Source: Bradyrhizobium barranii subsp. apii | GTDB taxonomy: Bacteria; Pseudomonadota; Alphaproteobacteria; Rhizobiales; Xanthobacteraceae | Direction: 5' to 3' | Length of the DNA: 64,000 nt | Assembly (NCBI RefSeq): GCF_011516635.5 | Contig: NZ_CP096255.1 | Span: 620,001 to 684,000 of the forward strand | Shown: positions 36,789 through 46,391 of the stretch, piece after piece | Position numbering within the stretch: the stretch's first letter is position 1 | Layout of the letters: each line of letters opens with the position of its first letter | Position numbers and translations under genes: made by a program | Notes under the pieces: generated by a model | Told to the model about the DNA's origin: nothing | Seen by the model: the letters and a program-made list of their open reading frames with translations, nothing else | Databases searched by the model: none

Positions 36789-37648
36789 GATTGGGTGCCC
36801 CATTTCTGGACGGTGTTCCGCTCGATGGCGCGGAAGATCAGGTTCTCGACAAAAAGCCCGATGATAATCACCGTCAAGAGGCCCGCGAACACTGCGGGTA
36901 TGTCGAGGAGGTTGCGGTTCTCGAAGATAAACCAGCCGAGCCCGCCCTGGCCCGAGGACACGCCGAACACCAGCTCGGCCGCGATCAGGGTACGCCATGC
37001 AAAGGCCCAGCCGATCTTGAGGCCGGTGAGAATCGAGCCGAACGCGGCGGGGATGAGAATTTTTGCGACGTAGGGCAGCCCGCGCAGGCCGTAATTGCGT
37101 CCGACCATGCGCAGCGTGTTGGACACGCTCTTGAAGCCGGAATGGGTGTTGAGCGCGACCGGCCACAGTACCGAATGGATCAGCACGAAAACAAGACTGC
37201 CGTTGCCGAGGCCGAACCAGATCAAGGCGAGCGGCAACAGCGCGATCGCCGGCAACGGATTGAACATCGCCGTAACAGTCTCGAGGAAGTCGGTGCCGAT
37301 CCGCGTCGAGATGGCGAGCACAGTGAAGATCGCGGCCAGCACGATGCCGGCCGAATAGCCCATGAACAGCACCTTCAGCGAGGTCCATGCCCGCATCGGA
37401 ATGGTGCCGTCCTTGACCCGGTCGTACAGCGTCGCGATGGTGTCGTGCAGCGTCGGAAACAGCAGCGGATTGTCGAGAGCGACGCCGTAGGCCTCCCAGA
37501 CCGCCGCCAGGAACAGGATGATGACGGTCTTGCGGACAAAACCGTCGTTCCACAACAGCTCCGGCACGCTCAGCTTACGCTCGACCTCGCCCGCACCGCC
37601 GGTCGCGGCGACCGACGCGTCACGCAGCAATATTCTCGCTTCGCCCAT
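36785..37648 (-). CDS. ABC transporter permease, NitT/TauT type
   Basis: This 287-residue protein has six predicted membrane helices and the binding-protein-dependent permease motif GRNYGLRGLPYVAKILIPAAFGSILTGL (EAA-loop region). The overall style is SsuC/TauC. It forms the channel of the importer encoded with the adjacent ATPase and binding protein. Eleven bases separate it from the ATPase gene and it overlaps the dehydratase. Confidence 0.92.
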
Positions 37649-37659
37649 GACAGGCTCCC

Positions 37660-38421
37660 CTAGTGCGACGTGGCTTCGGCGGCGAACAGGAGATCGTGGA
37701 TCTCCTTCTCCAGCCGGCCGGCGCTGCCGTCTCCATTCGAGACCTTGTCGACGTCGACGACCTCGGCCTTGACCCGGCCGGGATGCGGCGACAGCAGCAG
37801 GATGCGGTTGCCGATACGGATCGCTTCCGCGATGGAATGGGTCACGAACAGCACCGTGAATTTGGTCTCGTTCCAGAGCTGGAGCAGCTCGTCCTGGCAG
37901 GTCCGGCGCGTCAGCGCGTCGAGCGCGGCGAACGGCTCGTCCATCAGCAGGATATCGGGCTCCATCGCCATGCCGCGCGCGATCGCAACGCGCTGCTTCA
38001 TGCCGCCGGACAGCGTGTGCGGATAGGCGTCGACGACGCGGGTGAGGCCGACCTTCTCGATATAGGCCCGTGCCCGCGGCTCGGCGTCCTTGCGCGACAG
38101 CTTTCGCGCGGTCAGCAGCGGGAACATCACGTTGGCAAGCACGCTCTTCCAGGGCAGGAGCTGGTCGAACTCCTGGAAGATCATCATGCGGTCGGCGCCG
38201 GGACCGTGGATCTCGCGATCGTTGATGGTCATGCGGCCCTCGCTCGGCGTCATATAGCCGCCGACGGCCTTGAGCAGGGTCGACTTGCCGCAGCCGGACG
38301 GCCCGAGCAGCACGAAGCGGTCGGACCTGTCGACGGTGAAGCTGACCCTTTCGGTGGCGGTGACGACGGCGCTGGAGGTCTTGTAGCGCAGCGTCACCCC
38401 GTTGACGTCGAGCAGCGCCAT
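37660..38421 (-). CDS. ABC transporter ATP-binding protein, NitT/TauT type
   Basis: The start at 38421 overlaps the stop of the binding-protein gene by one base (TGATG), giving 253 residues. Walker A (GPSGCGKST), the signature LSGGMKQRVAIARG and Walker B (ILLMDEPFAALDALTR) followed by the H-loop (VTHSIAEA) are complete. It powers the importer for the substrate of this operon. Confidence 0.95.
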   Translation of the reverse strand: MALLDVNGVTLRYKTSSAVVTATERVSFTVDRSDRFVLLGPSGCGKSTLLKAVGGYMTPSEGRMTINDREIHGPGADRMMIFQEFDQLLPWKSVLANVMFPLLTARKLSRKDAEPRARAYIEKVGLTRVVDAYPHTLSGGMKQRVAIARGMAMEPDILLMDEPFAALDALTRRTCQDELLQLWNETKFTVLFVTHSIAEAIRIGNRILLLSPHPGRVKAEVVDVDKVSNGDGSAGRLEKEIHDLLFAAEATSH

Positions 38422-39440
38422 CAGTTGCCTTTCAGGTCGTGCGCGACGGGGAGATAATAGTCCGTCCAGGCCTTGGGCTGGTTCTTCAGCGTGCCGGTCT
38501 TGAACAGATGGGCTGCGAATTTCATCGTGCCCTGCGGCTCGAGATTCCATTCCATCATGCCGGGCTCCTTCAGGAGATCGAGCAGCTCTTCCACCGAGGT
38601 CTTGTCGCCCGTGATCTCCTTGTAGATCTCGACCGCCTGCTTGGTGTCGCTGCGGATCAGATCCTGCGCTTCCTTGGTGGCATCGCGTACCGCCTGGATG
38701 ATCTTCGGATTGGCGTCGGCGAATTTCGTCGTGGTGAAGAACTGCGCCTGGCTCAGCGGACCGCCCATCACGTCAGGCGAATTCAGCACGACATGCGCGC
38801 CCGGCACGTTCTTCAGCTCCAGGAAAGTGAAAGGCGGGATCGAGAAGTGGGTGTGCACCTCGTGCTTGGGATTTGACAACGCCGCATAGGCGTCGGGATG
38901 GCCAAGCTGCACGGTGTTGGCGTCGAGCTTCGACCATTGGTCGGCGCCGAAGGCCTCCGCGGCCGCGATCTGGAGCACGATCGCCTGCGTGGAAACCTTC
39001 ACCGTCGGCACCGCGATCTTGTCGCTCGGACCAAAATCCTTGATCGACTTGATGTTGGCATCGCGGCTGATCAGCGTCATCGGCTGCGCCGAGGTCGCGA
39101 CGATGCCCTTCACGCCGCCGCGGGTGCGGTCCCACAGCAACAGAAGATTGCCGGTGCCGGTGTTGAGGATGTCGACGCCGCCGGCGAGCAGCGCATCGGT
39201 CTGCGCGCCGCCGCCGGAAAAGGTCACCCACTTGGTGGTGACGCCGGGTACGCCGAGCGAAGCTGCGTGCTTCTCGATCAGCTTCTGCTTTTCCATGATG
39301 TGGCTCGGCATGTAGAAGATGCCGGGCTGGCGCGACAGCGAGATCTCGGATTTCTGCTGCGCATGCGCCGCGGATACCGGCAGGACGGTTGCGACGATCA
39401 CGGCGGCAACCGCAAGCTTGCTACGAAGATGCTTGATCAT
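38421..39440 (-). CDS. ABC transporter substrate-binding protein, NMT1/SsuA type
   Basis: The 339-residue protein has a signal peptide ending AHAQQ and the two-lobe NMT1/TauA fold, with MPSHIMEKQKLIEKHAASLG, GVTTKWVTFSGGGAQTDALL and LAGGVDILNTGTGNLLLLWD. Family members bind taurine, sulfonates, nitrate, thiamine precursors or aromatic acids. In this operon the ligand is more likely a sugar acid or a related carboxylate, an inference from the dehydratase, aldolase and lactonase. First gene of the leftward operon. Confidence 0.9.
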   Translation of the reverse strand: MIKHLRSKLAVAAVIVATVLPVSAAHAQQKSEISLSRQPGIFYMPSHIMEKQKLIEKHAASLGVPGVTTKWVTFSGGGAQTDALLAGGVDILNTGTGNLLLLWDRTRGGVKGIVATSAQPMTLISRDANIKSIKDFGPSDKIAVPTVKVSTQAIVLQIAAAEAFGADQWSKLDANTVQLGHPDAYAALSNPKHEVHTHFSIPPFTFLELKNVPGAHVVLNSPDVMGGPLSQAQFFTTTKFADANPKIIQAVRDATKEAQDLIRSDTKQAVEIYKEITGDKTSVEELLDLLKEPGMMEWNLEPQGTMKFAAHLFKTGTLKNQPKAWTDYYLPVAHDLKGN

Positions 39441-39485
39441 TGTTGTGTGTTTCCTCCGGCCAGCGTCGAGCTGCGTTGACCCTAC

Positions 39486-39511
39486 TGATGCACTAATATA
39501 TTAGTGTATCA
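39486..39511. promoter_or_regulatory. 26-bp palindromic operator between the GntR regulator and the ABC operon
   Basis: The arms TGATGCACTAATA and TATTAGTGTATCA match with one mismatch and no spacer. The site lies 46 bp before the binding-protein start and 24 bp before the regulator start. It is by far the most AT-rich and symmetric sequence nearby, and it fits an operator for the adjacent FCD-type GntR protein controlling both directions. Confidence 0.6.
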
Positions 39512-39534
39512 AGGGCAAGCCCGCGGGACCCGCC

Positions 39535-40257
39535 ATGGAAGCAACCGATACCGCGCCGCGCGCGGCACGACCCGCAAAATCCGTTTCAAGGCTCGACCGC
39601 GCCCGCCAGGCCGCGCCGCAGGTGTTCGAGCGGCTGCGCAATGCGATCATCGCTCTGGAACTGCCGCCGGGCGCGCCCCTGTCACGCGCCGAGCTTGCCG
39701 GCCAGTTCGGCGTCAGCTCGACACCGGTGCGCGATGCGCTGATGCGGCTGGAGGAGGAAGGGCTCGTCGACGTGTTTCCGCAGCACGCGACCGTGGTCAG
39801 CCGAGTCGACGTCGGCCGCGCCGAGCAGGCCCATTTCCTGCGCCAGGCGCTGGAGCTCGAAATCGTCCGGATGCTCGCGGAACAACATGACCAGGCCCTG
39901 GTCATCCGCCTTGACCACGCGATCGCGCTCCAGCAGCAATTCGCCAAGGCCGGGGACTTCGAGAGCTTCATCGCCGGCGACAATGATTTTCACGCCCAGC
40001 TCTACGCCGCCGCCGGAAAGCAAGACCTGTGGACGCTGGTACGCAGCCGCAGCGGGCATATCGACCGGCTGCGGCGGCTGCATCTGCCCTCGCCCGGCAA
40101 GGCCCAGAACATCGTCCGCCACCACAAGCTGATCACGCGCGCGATCGAGGCCGGAGACGCTGACGCCGCGCAACAGCATCTGCGCAAGCACCTGTCGGGC
40201 ACGCTCAGCGAGCTCGACAAGATCCGGAGCCACCATCCCGAATACCTGACCGATTAG
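39535..40257 (+). CDS. GntR-family (FadR/FCD subfamily) transcriptional regulator
   Basis: The 240-residue protein has a GntR winged helix at about 30-90 (VFERLRNAIIALELPPGAPL, RAELAGQFGVSSTPVRDALM) and a helical FCD ligand domain at about 100-225. Metal/ligand histidines and acids typical of FCD lie in DNDFHAQLYAAAG, VRHHKLITRAIEAGDADAA and QHLRKHL. It is divergent from the transport/catabolism operon and adjacent to a palindrome, so it is most likely the local repressor released by a pathway sugar acid. Confidence 0.93.
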   Translation: MEATDTAPRAARPAKSVSRLDRARQAAPQVFERLRNAIIALELPPGAPLSRAELAGQFGVSSTPVRDALMRLEEEGLVDVFPQHATVVSRVDVGRAEQAHFLRQALELEIVRMLAEQHDQALVIRLDHAIALQQQFAKAGDFESFIAGDNDFHAQLYAAAGKQDLWTLVRSRSGHIDRLRRLHLPSPGKAQNIVRHHKLITRAIEAGDADAAQQHLRKHLSGTLSELDKIRSHHPEYLTD

Positions 40258-40462
40258 GCCCGCGACACGATCCGGGTGTGCGTCAGGGACCGCATGTGCA
40301 CGTAAGCATGCATATGGCCGACCTCGCCGGAATCGCGCGAGGCGGACAAGGTGTTGGCCGCGAAGTGCTTGCAGGCCGGATGGAAACCGCGCAACAATTT
40401 CGCATTTGATGCTTTGATTTGGGGTCGCTGGAACGTCCCATCCGGCCCGGAGGGTTTCAGAC

Positions 40463-40876
40463 GTGGCCAACATCCTGATTGTGGATGACGACCCGGCCGT
40501 GCAGATCACGATCCGGCTGATCCTGGAGAGGGCCGGCCATCACGTCACCGCCGCCGGCGACGGCCACACGGGGCTTGCGCTGTTCGAGGCGAGCCGGTTC
40601 GACCTCCTGTTCCTCGACATATTCATGCCCGGCATGGACGGACTGGAGACGATGCGCCACATCCGGGTGCTGCAGCCGGCCCTTCCGATCATCGTCATTT
40701 CCGGCCGCGCCGTCGCCCCGGACGCGTATGCTGAGCCGGACTTTCTGAAGATGGCGACCAAGCTCGGCGCGGTCGCAAGTCTGCAGAAGCCGTTCCGGCC
40801 GGACGCCCTGCTCGCCGCTGTCGACGGCTGCCTCACATCCGCGCCAGAAGCCAATGCCGCCTCCGGCAGCCGATGA
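40463..40876 (+). CDS. Single-domain response regulator (CheY-like receiver)
   Basis: It starts with GTG at 40463 and encodes 137 residues, a stand-alone receiver. Key residues are the acidic pair in LIVDDDPAV, the phospho-acceptor Asp in LLFLDIFMPGMDG, the Ser in VISGRA and the Lys in LQKPFRPD. An insertion (DAYAEPDFLKMA) lies between strand 4 and helix 4 and is shared with the receiver encoded at 51768-52181. It lies 68 bp before the hybrid kinase and is the likely partner of that kinase. Confidence 0.9.
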   Translation: MANILIVDDDPAVQITIRLILERAGHHVTAAGDGHTGLALFEASRFDLLFLDIFMPGMDGLETMRHIRVLQPALPIIVISGRAVAPDAYAEPDFLKMATKLGAVASLQKPFRPDALLAAVDGCLTSAPEANAASGSR

Positions 40877-40943
40877 CGGGGCGATCCATGTTGCAGCGTA
40901 GCAGGACATTCGGGACCGCTCGCGACGCGGCGCGAAGGCCGAT

Positions 40944-43900
40944 ATGACCCTCGCGACCCGGCTGGCCATCGCAATGATCCTGCTGGTCGCGGCTGCGGTC
41001 GCCGCTGTCGGATGGCTGAGCCATTACAGCCTGGAGCAAGCCTTCCTGCCGCGCGTGCTCGACCGAATCGAGGGCCACTCGCGGCTCCTGGCCTCGCAGC
41101 TCGAAGCGCATGTGAACGGCGCCCGCGCCGACGTTGCGACGTTCCGCTCCCGTGCCGCCGCGCGCGGCATGATCGATGCCCATTTCAACGACGGGGTCGA
41201 TCCGGTCGACCACCTCTCGGAGAAGACCTGGCGCGACCGATTGCTGACGCGCCTCGTGGCCGACGTCGGCGCCAACCCGGCCTACGCAAAATTCCGCATC
41301 ATCGGTGCCGACGGCGTCGAGTATCTGCGCGTCGACCGCTCCGGCCCGAACGGAGCGGTGCGTGCGGTTCCCGACGATGCCTTGCAGAACAAGGGCGAGC
41401 GCTCATTCTTCCAGGCGGCGATCAAGCTGGCAGAAGACCAGGTCAGCGTCTCCCCGGTCGAACTGGACGTCGACGACGGCGTGGTTCAGATGCCCTATGT
41501 TCCGACCTTGCGCGTCGCGGCGCCCCTGTTTGGGTCCGATCACCGGCTGTTCGGCATCGTCGTCGTCAATGTCGACATGCGCCAGGTGTTCGACCGGATC
41601 AGGATATCGATCCGGAACGGTGAAGCGGTCTATGTGGTCGGCCGCAACGGCGATTATCTCGTGCATCCGGATCGCACCCGCGAGTTCGGTTCGCAACTGG
41701 GGACACCAACACGCTGGCAGGACGACTTCCCCTATTTCGCAGCCATCACCGGATCGACGCTGGGCGCGACCCAGGTCGTGCCGGGCAGTGACGGCAAGCC
41801 GAGCGGCACCGCGATCGCACCCGCAATCCTGGCCGAGGACCAGTGGGTCGGTGTCATCCGCGTCGTGCCCAACGCCGTCTTCATGGCGCCGGCCGTCACC
41901 ATCGAGAAATCGACCATCACGATCGGCCTCATCGCGGTGCTGGTCGCCGCCATACTGGCCGTGCTGCTGGCGCGGTCGTTGACCCGGCCGATCGGGCAGC
42001 TCACTGCGGCGGTCGAGTGGCTCGGTCGGGACAATTCCATCAGAATTCCAACCGACGCCCCCGGCGAGACCGGTGTGCTGGCGCGGGCATTTGCCCGTCT
42101 GATCGATGAAATGCGGGCGAAGACGGCGGCGCTGGAGCATGAGATCGAGGAGCGGCGGCGCACCGAGGCCGCGCGCGACCAGCTCGCCGTCCGCGAACGC
42201 CTGTTCAGCGCGGCGGTCGAATCCTCCGACGATTCGATCGTCATGCAGACGCTCGACCGCATCATCATCGGCTGGAATGCGGCGGCCGAGCGCCTCTACG
42301 GCTATACGGCCGAGGAAGCGGTCGGACAGCCGACCTTGATCCTCCTGCCACCCGATCGCCGCGAAGAGGGCAAGGACTATCTGCGGCGGATTGCGACGGG
42401 CGAGCGGATCGAGCATTTCGAAACGGTGCGCGTGCGCAAGGACGGCAGTCCGGTCGAAATCTCGGTGAGCCTGTCACCGATCAGGGACGATTCGGGCGAG
42501 ATCATCGGCGCGTCCGGCACGGCGCGCCGCCTGACCGATGCGCGACGGACCGAGCGCGCGCTGCAACAGCAGATCGAGGAACGGCGGCAGCTGTTCGACG
42601 CCTCGGAAGATCTGATCATGATCATGGATTCGCGGGGCCATATCGTGCAGGTCAGCCCGAGCAGCCAGGCCGTGCTCGGCTACCCGCCGGACGAGATGAT
42701 CGGCCGCAGCGGCGTCGATTTCATCCATCCCGCGCATCTCGAGCAATCCCGCGAGGAGATGCGCGCGCTCCGGCGCGGCGGGCACCCCAGGCTCGCCGAA
42801 ACCCGCTGCATCCACAAGGACGGACGCGAGGTCTGGCTGTCCTGGCTCGGCAACTGGTCAGATCAGGCCAAACGCTTCTTCTTCGTCGGACGCGACATGA
42901 CCGAGGCGAGGCGCGCGGAAGAGTCCTTGCGCGAAAGCGAGCTGCTCGCGCGCAATATCGTCGAGACCGCGCTCGACGCCTTCGTCCAGACCGACGAGCG
43001 CAGCACCATCCTGAACTGGAGCTCGCGGGCCGAGGAGCTGTTCGGCTGGCGGCGCGACGAAGCGCTGGGCAGGAATGGGGTCGACCTCATCGTCGCCGAG
43101 AGCGAGCGGGAGCGGGTCAAGGCCGGCCTCGCGCGCTTCCTCGAGTCCCAGGACGGCCAGACGCTCAACCGCCGCCGCGAGCTCACGGTTCGCCGTCGCG
43201 ACGGCAAGGAATTCAGGGCCGAGCTGAGCGTCACGGCGCTGAAACGCCGCGAAGGCATTCTGTTCAACGTGTTCTACCGCGACCTCACCGACAAGATCGC
43301 GTCCGAGGAGCGCATCCGCCACGCCGACAAGATGGAGGCGGTCGGCCAGCTCACCGGCGGCGTGGCGCATGACTTCAACAACATCCTCACCGTCATCACC
43401 GGGACGATCGAGATCCTGGCCGACGCGGTGGCGAAGGAGCCGGAGCTTGCGGCGATCACGAAGATGATCGACGAGGCCGCCGGGCGCGGCGCCGAGCTGA
43501 CCCAGCACCTGCTCGCCTTCGCGCGCAAGCAGCCGCTCCAGCCGCGCGAGGTCGACATCAACGCGCTGATCATCGACACCGCAAAGCTGTTGCGCCCGAC
43601 GCTGGGCGAGCAGATCCAGATCGAATCGGTGTTCGAGGACGAGAGCTGCGTCGCGATCGTCGACCCCAACCAGCTCACCACCGCGATCCTCAACCTCGCG
43701 CTCAATGCCCGCGACGCCATGCCCGGCGGCGGCAAGCTGATCGTGGAGACCGGCGCCGCCTATCTCGACGAGGTCTATGCCAGCGTCAACGACGTCAGGC
43801 CCGGACACTATGTGCTGATCGCCGTGAGCGACACCGGCACCGGCATTCCTGCGCACATGCTGGCCCGGGTGTTCGATCCGTTCTTCACCTCGAAGGGACC

Positions 43901-44444
43901 GGGCAAGGGCACCGGGCTCGGGCTTTCGATGGTCTACGGCTTCATCAAGCAGTCCACGGGCCACATCAAGATCTACAGCGAGGAAGGCCACGGCACCACG
44001 ATCAAGATGTATCTGCCGCCCGGCAAGACGGCCGCGGCCGTGGGCGAAGGCGTGACGCCGTCGACGATCGAGGGCGGACACGAGACGATCCTTGTGGTCG
44101 AGGATGACCGGCTGGTGCGCGACTACGTGCTGGCGCAGCTGCACTCGCTCGGCTACGTCACCTTGCAGGCCGCGAACGCCGCGGAGGCGCTCGCGATCGT
44201 CGCCACCGGCAAGCCGTTCGACCTGCTGTTCACCGACGTCATCATGCCCGGCAAGTTGAACGGACGGCAGCTTGCCGACGAGGTGTCGAAGACGCGTCCA
44301 GACCTCAAGGTGGTCTACACCTCAGGCTATACGGAGAACGCGATCATCCATCACGGCCGGCTGGATTTAGGCGTGCTGCTGCTGGCGAAGCCGTATCGCA
44401 AATCCGATCTGGCGCGGATCATCCGCAAGGCGCTGAGCAGTTGA
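40944..44444 (+). CDS. Hybrid sensor histidine kinase with Cache, HAMP and three PAS domains
   Basis: This 1166-residue protein has membrane helices near 6-26 and 317-340 around an extracytoplasmic Cache sensor. HAMP (about 341-395) and three PAS domains (about 415-525, 540-660, 670-785) follow. Then come HisKA with GGVAHDFNNIL (H809), a HATPase with N box LNLALNARDAMPGGG and G boxes SDTGTGIP / GTGLGLSMVYG, and a C-terminal receiver whose phospho-acceptor lies in FTDVIMPG (D1098). The terminal receiver suggests a relay through a histidine phosphotransfer protein; an Hpt gene is at 54434 in the same island. Confidence 0.95.
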   Translation: MTLATRLAIAMILLVAAAVAAVGWLSHYSLEQAFLPRVLDRIEGHSRLLASQLEAHVNGARADVATFRSRAAARGMIDAHFNDGVDPVDHLSEKTWRDRLLTRLVADVGANPAYAKFRIIGADGVEYLRVDRSGPNGAVRAVPDDALQNKGERSFFQAAIKLAEDQVSVSPVELDVDDGVVQMPYVPTLRVAAPLFGSDHRLFGIVVVNVDMRQVFDRIRISIRNGEAVYVVGRNGDYLVHPDRTREFGSQLGTPTRWQDDFPYFAAITGSTLGATQVVPGSDGKPSGTAIAPAILAEDQWVGVIRVVPNAVFMAPAVTIEKSTITIGLIAVLVAAILAVLLARSLTRPIGQLTAAVEWLGRDNSIRIPTDAPGETGVLARAFARLIDEMRAKTAALEHEIEERRRTEAARDQLAVRERLFSAAVESSDDSIVMQTLDRIIIGWNAAAERLYGYTAEEAVGQPTLILLPPDRREEGKDYLRRIATGERIEHFETVRVRKDGSPVEISVSLSPIRDDSGEIIGASGTARRLTDARRTERALQQQIEERRQLFDASEDLIMIMDSRGHIVQVSPSSQAVLGYPPDEMIGRSGVDFIHPAHLEQSREEMRALRRGGHPRLAETRCIHKDGREVWLSWLGNWSDQAKRFFFVGRDMTEARRAEESLRESELLARNIVETALDAFVQTDERSTILNWSSRAEELFGWRRDEALGRNGVDLIVAESERERVKAGLARFLESQDGQTLNRRRELTVRRRDGKEFRAELSVTALKRREGILFNVFYRDLTDKIASEERIRHADKMEAVGQLTGGVAHDFNNILTVITGTIEILADAVAKEPELAAITKMIDEAAGRGAELTQHLLAFARKQPLQPREVDINALIIDTAKLLRPTLGEQIQIESVFEDESCVAIVDPNQLTTAILNLALNARDAMPGGGKLIVETGAAYLDEVYASVNDVRPGHYVLIAVSDTGTGIPAHMLARVFDPFFTSKGPGKGTGLGLSMVYGFIKQSTGHIKIYSEEGHGTTIKMYLPPGKTAAAVGEGVTPSTIEGGHETILVVEDDRLVRDYVLAQLHSLGYVTLQAANAAEALAIVATGKPFDLLFTDVIMPGKLNGRQLADEVSKTRPDLKVVYTSGYTENAIIHHGRLDLGVLLLAKPYRKSDLARIIRKALSS

Positions 44445-44602
44445 GGAACCGTGTCCCGGACAAGGCGCAGCGTGCAACGCTGCGGCGCAGAGCCAGGACC
44501 CAGAACTGTCAGCCATGAAATTGGAGAGATATGGGCCCCGGCTCAGCAGCGCATCATTGCATGATGCGCTGCGTCCGGGGCACGAGAGGATGGCCAGTCG
44601 CG

Positions 44603-45238
44603 TTACGACGCGCGCTGGGCCGCGGTCATCACGATGCGGATCAGATCGGCGGCGTTGCGCGCGCCGAGCTTCTTCATGATGTTGGCGCGATGGTCCTCGA
44701 TGGTGCGTGGGCTGATGCCGAGCGTGCGGCCGGCTTCCTTGTTGGACGCACCGGAAGCGAACTGCTCGAGCACCTCGCGTTCACGCCGCGTCAACGGCTC
44801 GCGTCCGGGGAAGTGCAGCGAAGAGAATTTCGGCGATACGCTCTCTGCCTGCCTGCGTGCATAGGCCCCGATCGCCTCGTCCAGCCGGCCGACGATCTCG
44901 CTACCGCGGAACGGCTTTTCGATGAAATCGAGCGCGCCGCTCTTGATGGCGCCCACCGCCATCGAGATGTCGCCCTGCCCGGAGATCATGAAGATCGGCG
45001 CCGGATAATCTTCGCCCTGCAGTTCCTTCAGAATGTCGAGGCCCGACTTTCCGGGAATGTGCACGTCGAGCAGGATCGCAGCCGGCGTACGGTTCCGCGC
45101 GACGGAGAGCAGCGCTGCGCCGTCCGCAAAACAGATCACCTCATAACCCGCCGCCTTCAACACCATCGACAAGGTGTCGCGAACCGCAGGGTCGTCGTCG
45201 ACCACGAAGATTTCACCACGAGAGGTTTGCTCGGCCAT
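44603..45238 (-). CDS. FixJ/NwsB-type response regulator with LuxR-type DNA-binding domain
   Basis: From the ATG at 45238 the protein has 211 residues: a receiver (FVVDDDPAVRDTL, LLDVHIPGKSG, ISGQGDISMAV, EKPFRG) and a LuxR/FixJ helix-turn-helix (LTRREREVLEQFASGASNKEAG, ISPRTIEDHRANIMKKLGAR). It is convergent with the hybrid kinase. The recognition region is very similar to that of the regulator at 55295-55918. A CCGTA-N4-TACGG palindrome lies 74-89 bp upstream of its start. Confidence 0.93.
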   Translation of the reverse strand: MAEQTSRGEIFVVDDDPAVRDTLSMVLKAAGYEVICFADGAALLSVARNRTPAAILLDVHIPGKSGLDILKELQGEDYPAPIFMISGQGDISMAVGAIKSGALDFIEKPFRGSEIVGRLDEAIGAYARRQAESVSPKFSSLHFPGREPLTRREREVLEQFASGASNKEAGRTLGISPRTIEDHRANIMKKLGARNAADLIRIVMTAAQRAS

Positions 45239-45311
45239 GTGCCACATCCAGTTGGCATTACGGACTCGCGTCCGCGCCAACCGTTATGGCGTTCGGCGCG
45301 GATTCGGCCCA

Positions 45312-45327
45312 CCCGTATTTGTACGGG
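45312..45327. promoter_or_regulatory. Palindrome CCCGTA-N4-TACGGG, candidate LuxR-family operator
   Basis: CCCGTATTTGTACGGG is a perfect six-base inverted repeat with a four-base spacer, between the FixJ-type regulator (leftward) and the 96-aa gene (rightward), 61-76 bp before the latter's ATG. The core CCGTA-N4-TACGG recurs at 54905-54918 and 55967-55980. Confidence 0.5.
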
Positions 45328-45387
45328 ACATAGACTTAACGCACAAGTAGCGGCATTGCGCCTAATTGCAGGAGACGGAGAATATCC

Positions 45388-45678
45388 ATGCTAAATTTGG
45401 CCGATACGCTGCCGCTGGTCGCAACATCCGAGGCCGACAGCCAACGATTGATCGCCGCCGACCTTCGCTTGCTGATCGCGCAGATCGAGACCAGTATGCG
45501 CCGGATCGCCGCAGCCATGGATCAAGAACACAGCAACGATCCGGAAGGTTCCGCCGACGTCTTCATACTCGACGACGTCACGCCGCGTTATGCCACCGCG
45601 AACGCCGCTCTCAACGCCTGCCGGGCAGGCCTCGGCCACGCCCTGCAATACCTGTCTGAATCCGGCAATCCGGCTTGA
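45388..45678 (+). CDS. Small hypothetical protein, 96 aa
   Basis: The ATG has GGAGACGGAG upstream. The product looks helical (LIAADLRLLIAQIETSMRRI, ALNACRAGLGHALQYL) with an acidic loop containing SADVFILDDVTPRYATAN. No recognised domain. It shares a palindrome-bearing promoter region with the divergent FixJ-type regulator and may be its target. Confidence 0.65.
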   Translation: MLNLADTLPLVATSEADSQRLIAADLRLLIAQIETSMRRIAAAMDQEHSNDPEGSADVFILDDVTPRYATANAALNACRAGLGHALQYLSESGNPA

Positions 45679-45732
45679 ATTGCGACCGGCGCGACGCAGT
45701 GCCCGCGTCCGATCGCATGGCAGCTCCGCGCC

Positions 45733-46236
45733 TCAGGCGCGGTGCCGTTCCACGATCGCGTCGGTGGCGACGCCACCCCAGGTGTGGATCGCCGGCAGCC
45801 CCATTGCGGTCTTGCCGAGATTGGCGAGGCTGATCCGCAGCGCGGCGAGATCGAGCGGCTTCGGCAGGCCCTGGAGCTGGATCCCGACGGAACGAGCGAA
45901 GCTGCGGGCGGCGCTGCGGCGCTTGCCGTCCATACCGCTGATGACGATCACGTGGCCTGCGAATTTCGCCGCCGCCATCTCGCGCAGCACGTCGATGCCG
46001 TCGCCATCCTCCAGCACGAGATCGAGCGTCACGCAGTCGAAGCGGGCGGCGCGGAGCTTCTCGATCGCCTCGGCGACGGACGGCGCCACCGTGACTTCAT
46101 GGCCGGCCTGCCTGGCGGCGACCGTGATCAGGCTGCGCTGCGTGGCGTCGTCGTCGACCACCAGGAGCTGAAGCGCACGCCGCTCGGCGACGTCGGGCAG
46201 ATTTGACGGGATGGGGGAGAGGGAACTTCGGGGCAT
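45733..46236 (-). CDS. Response regulator with a single receiver domain and a C-terminal tail
   Basis: The 167-residue protein has a receiver starting near residue 22 (LLVVDDDATQRSL), the phospho-acceptor Asp in VTLDLVLEDGDG, the Ser in VISGMD and Lys in LPKPLDLA. After the receiver comes a short tail (MGLPAIHTWGGVATDAIVE) without a DNA-binding motif. It is read leftward after the PilZ gene and may belong to the chemotaxis transcription unit. Confidence 0.85.
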   Translation of the reverse strand: MPRSSLSPIPSNLPDVAERRALQLLVVDDDATQRSLITVAARQAGHEVTVAPSVAEAIEKLRAARFDCVTLDLVLEDGDGIDVLREMAAAKFAGHVIVISGMDGKRRSAARSFARSVGIQLQGLPKPLDLAALRISLANLGKTAMGLPAIHTWGGVATDAIVERHRA

Positions 46237-46391
46237 TGCCGTATCCTGAGATTGAGACGGGCAATGTCTACACGGCTCGCGCTTAGGCCACGTAAAGCCG
46301 GTGCGGCGAATTCGTCCGGAAGTTTTAGCAAATATGAACCAACGTCGCGGAAAGCGGCGACGGGCCGCGCGGGACGAGGCCTATTTGGCGA

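Noticed and set aside
40258..40462. Minus-strand open stretch reading HMHAYVHMRSLTHTRIVSRA before a stop at the end of the GntR gene
   Set aside because: The stretch looks protein-like, but the only good ATG leaves 19 codons and no Shine-Dalgarno sequence is present for an earlier TTG.
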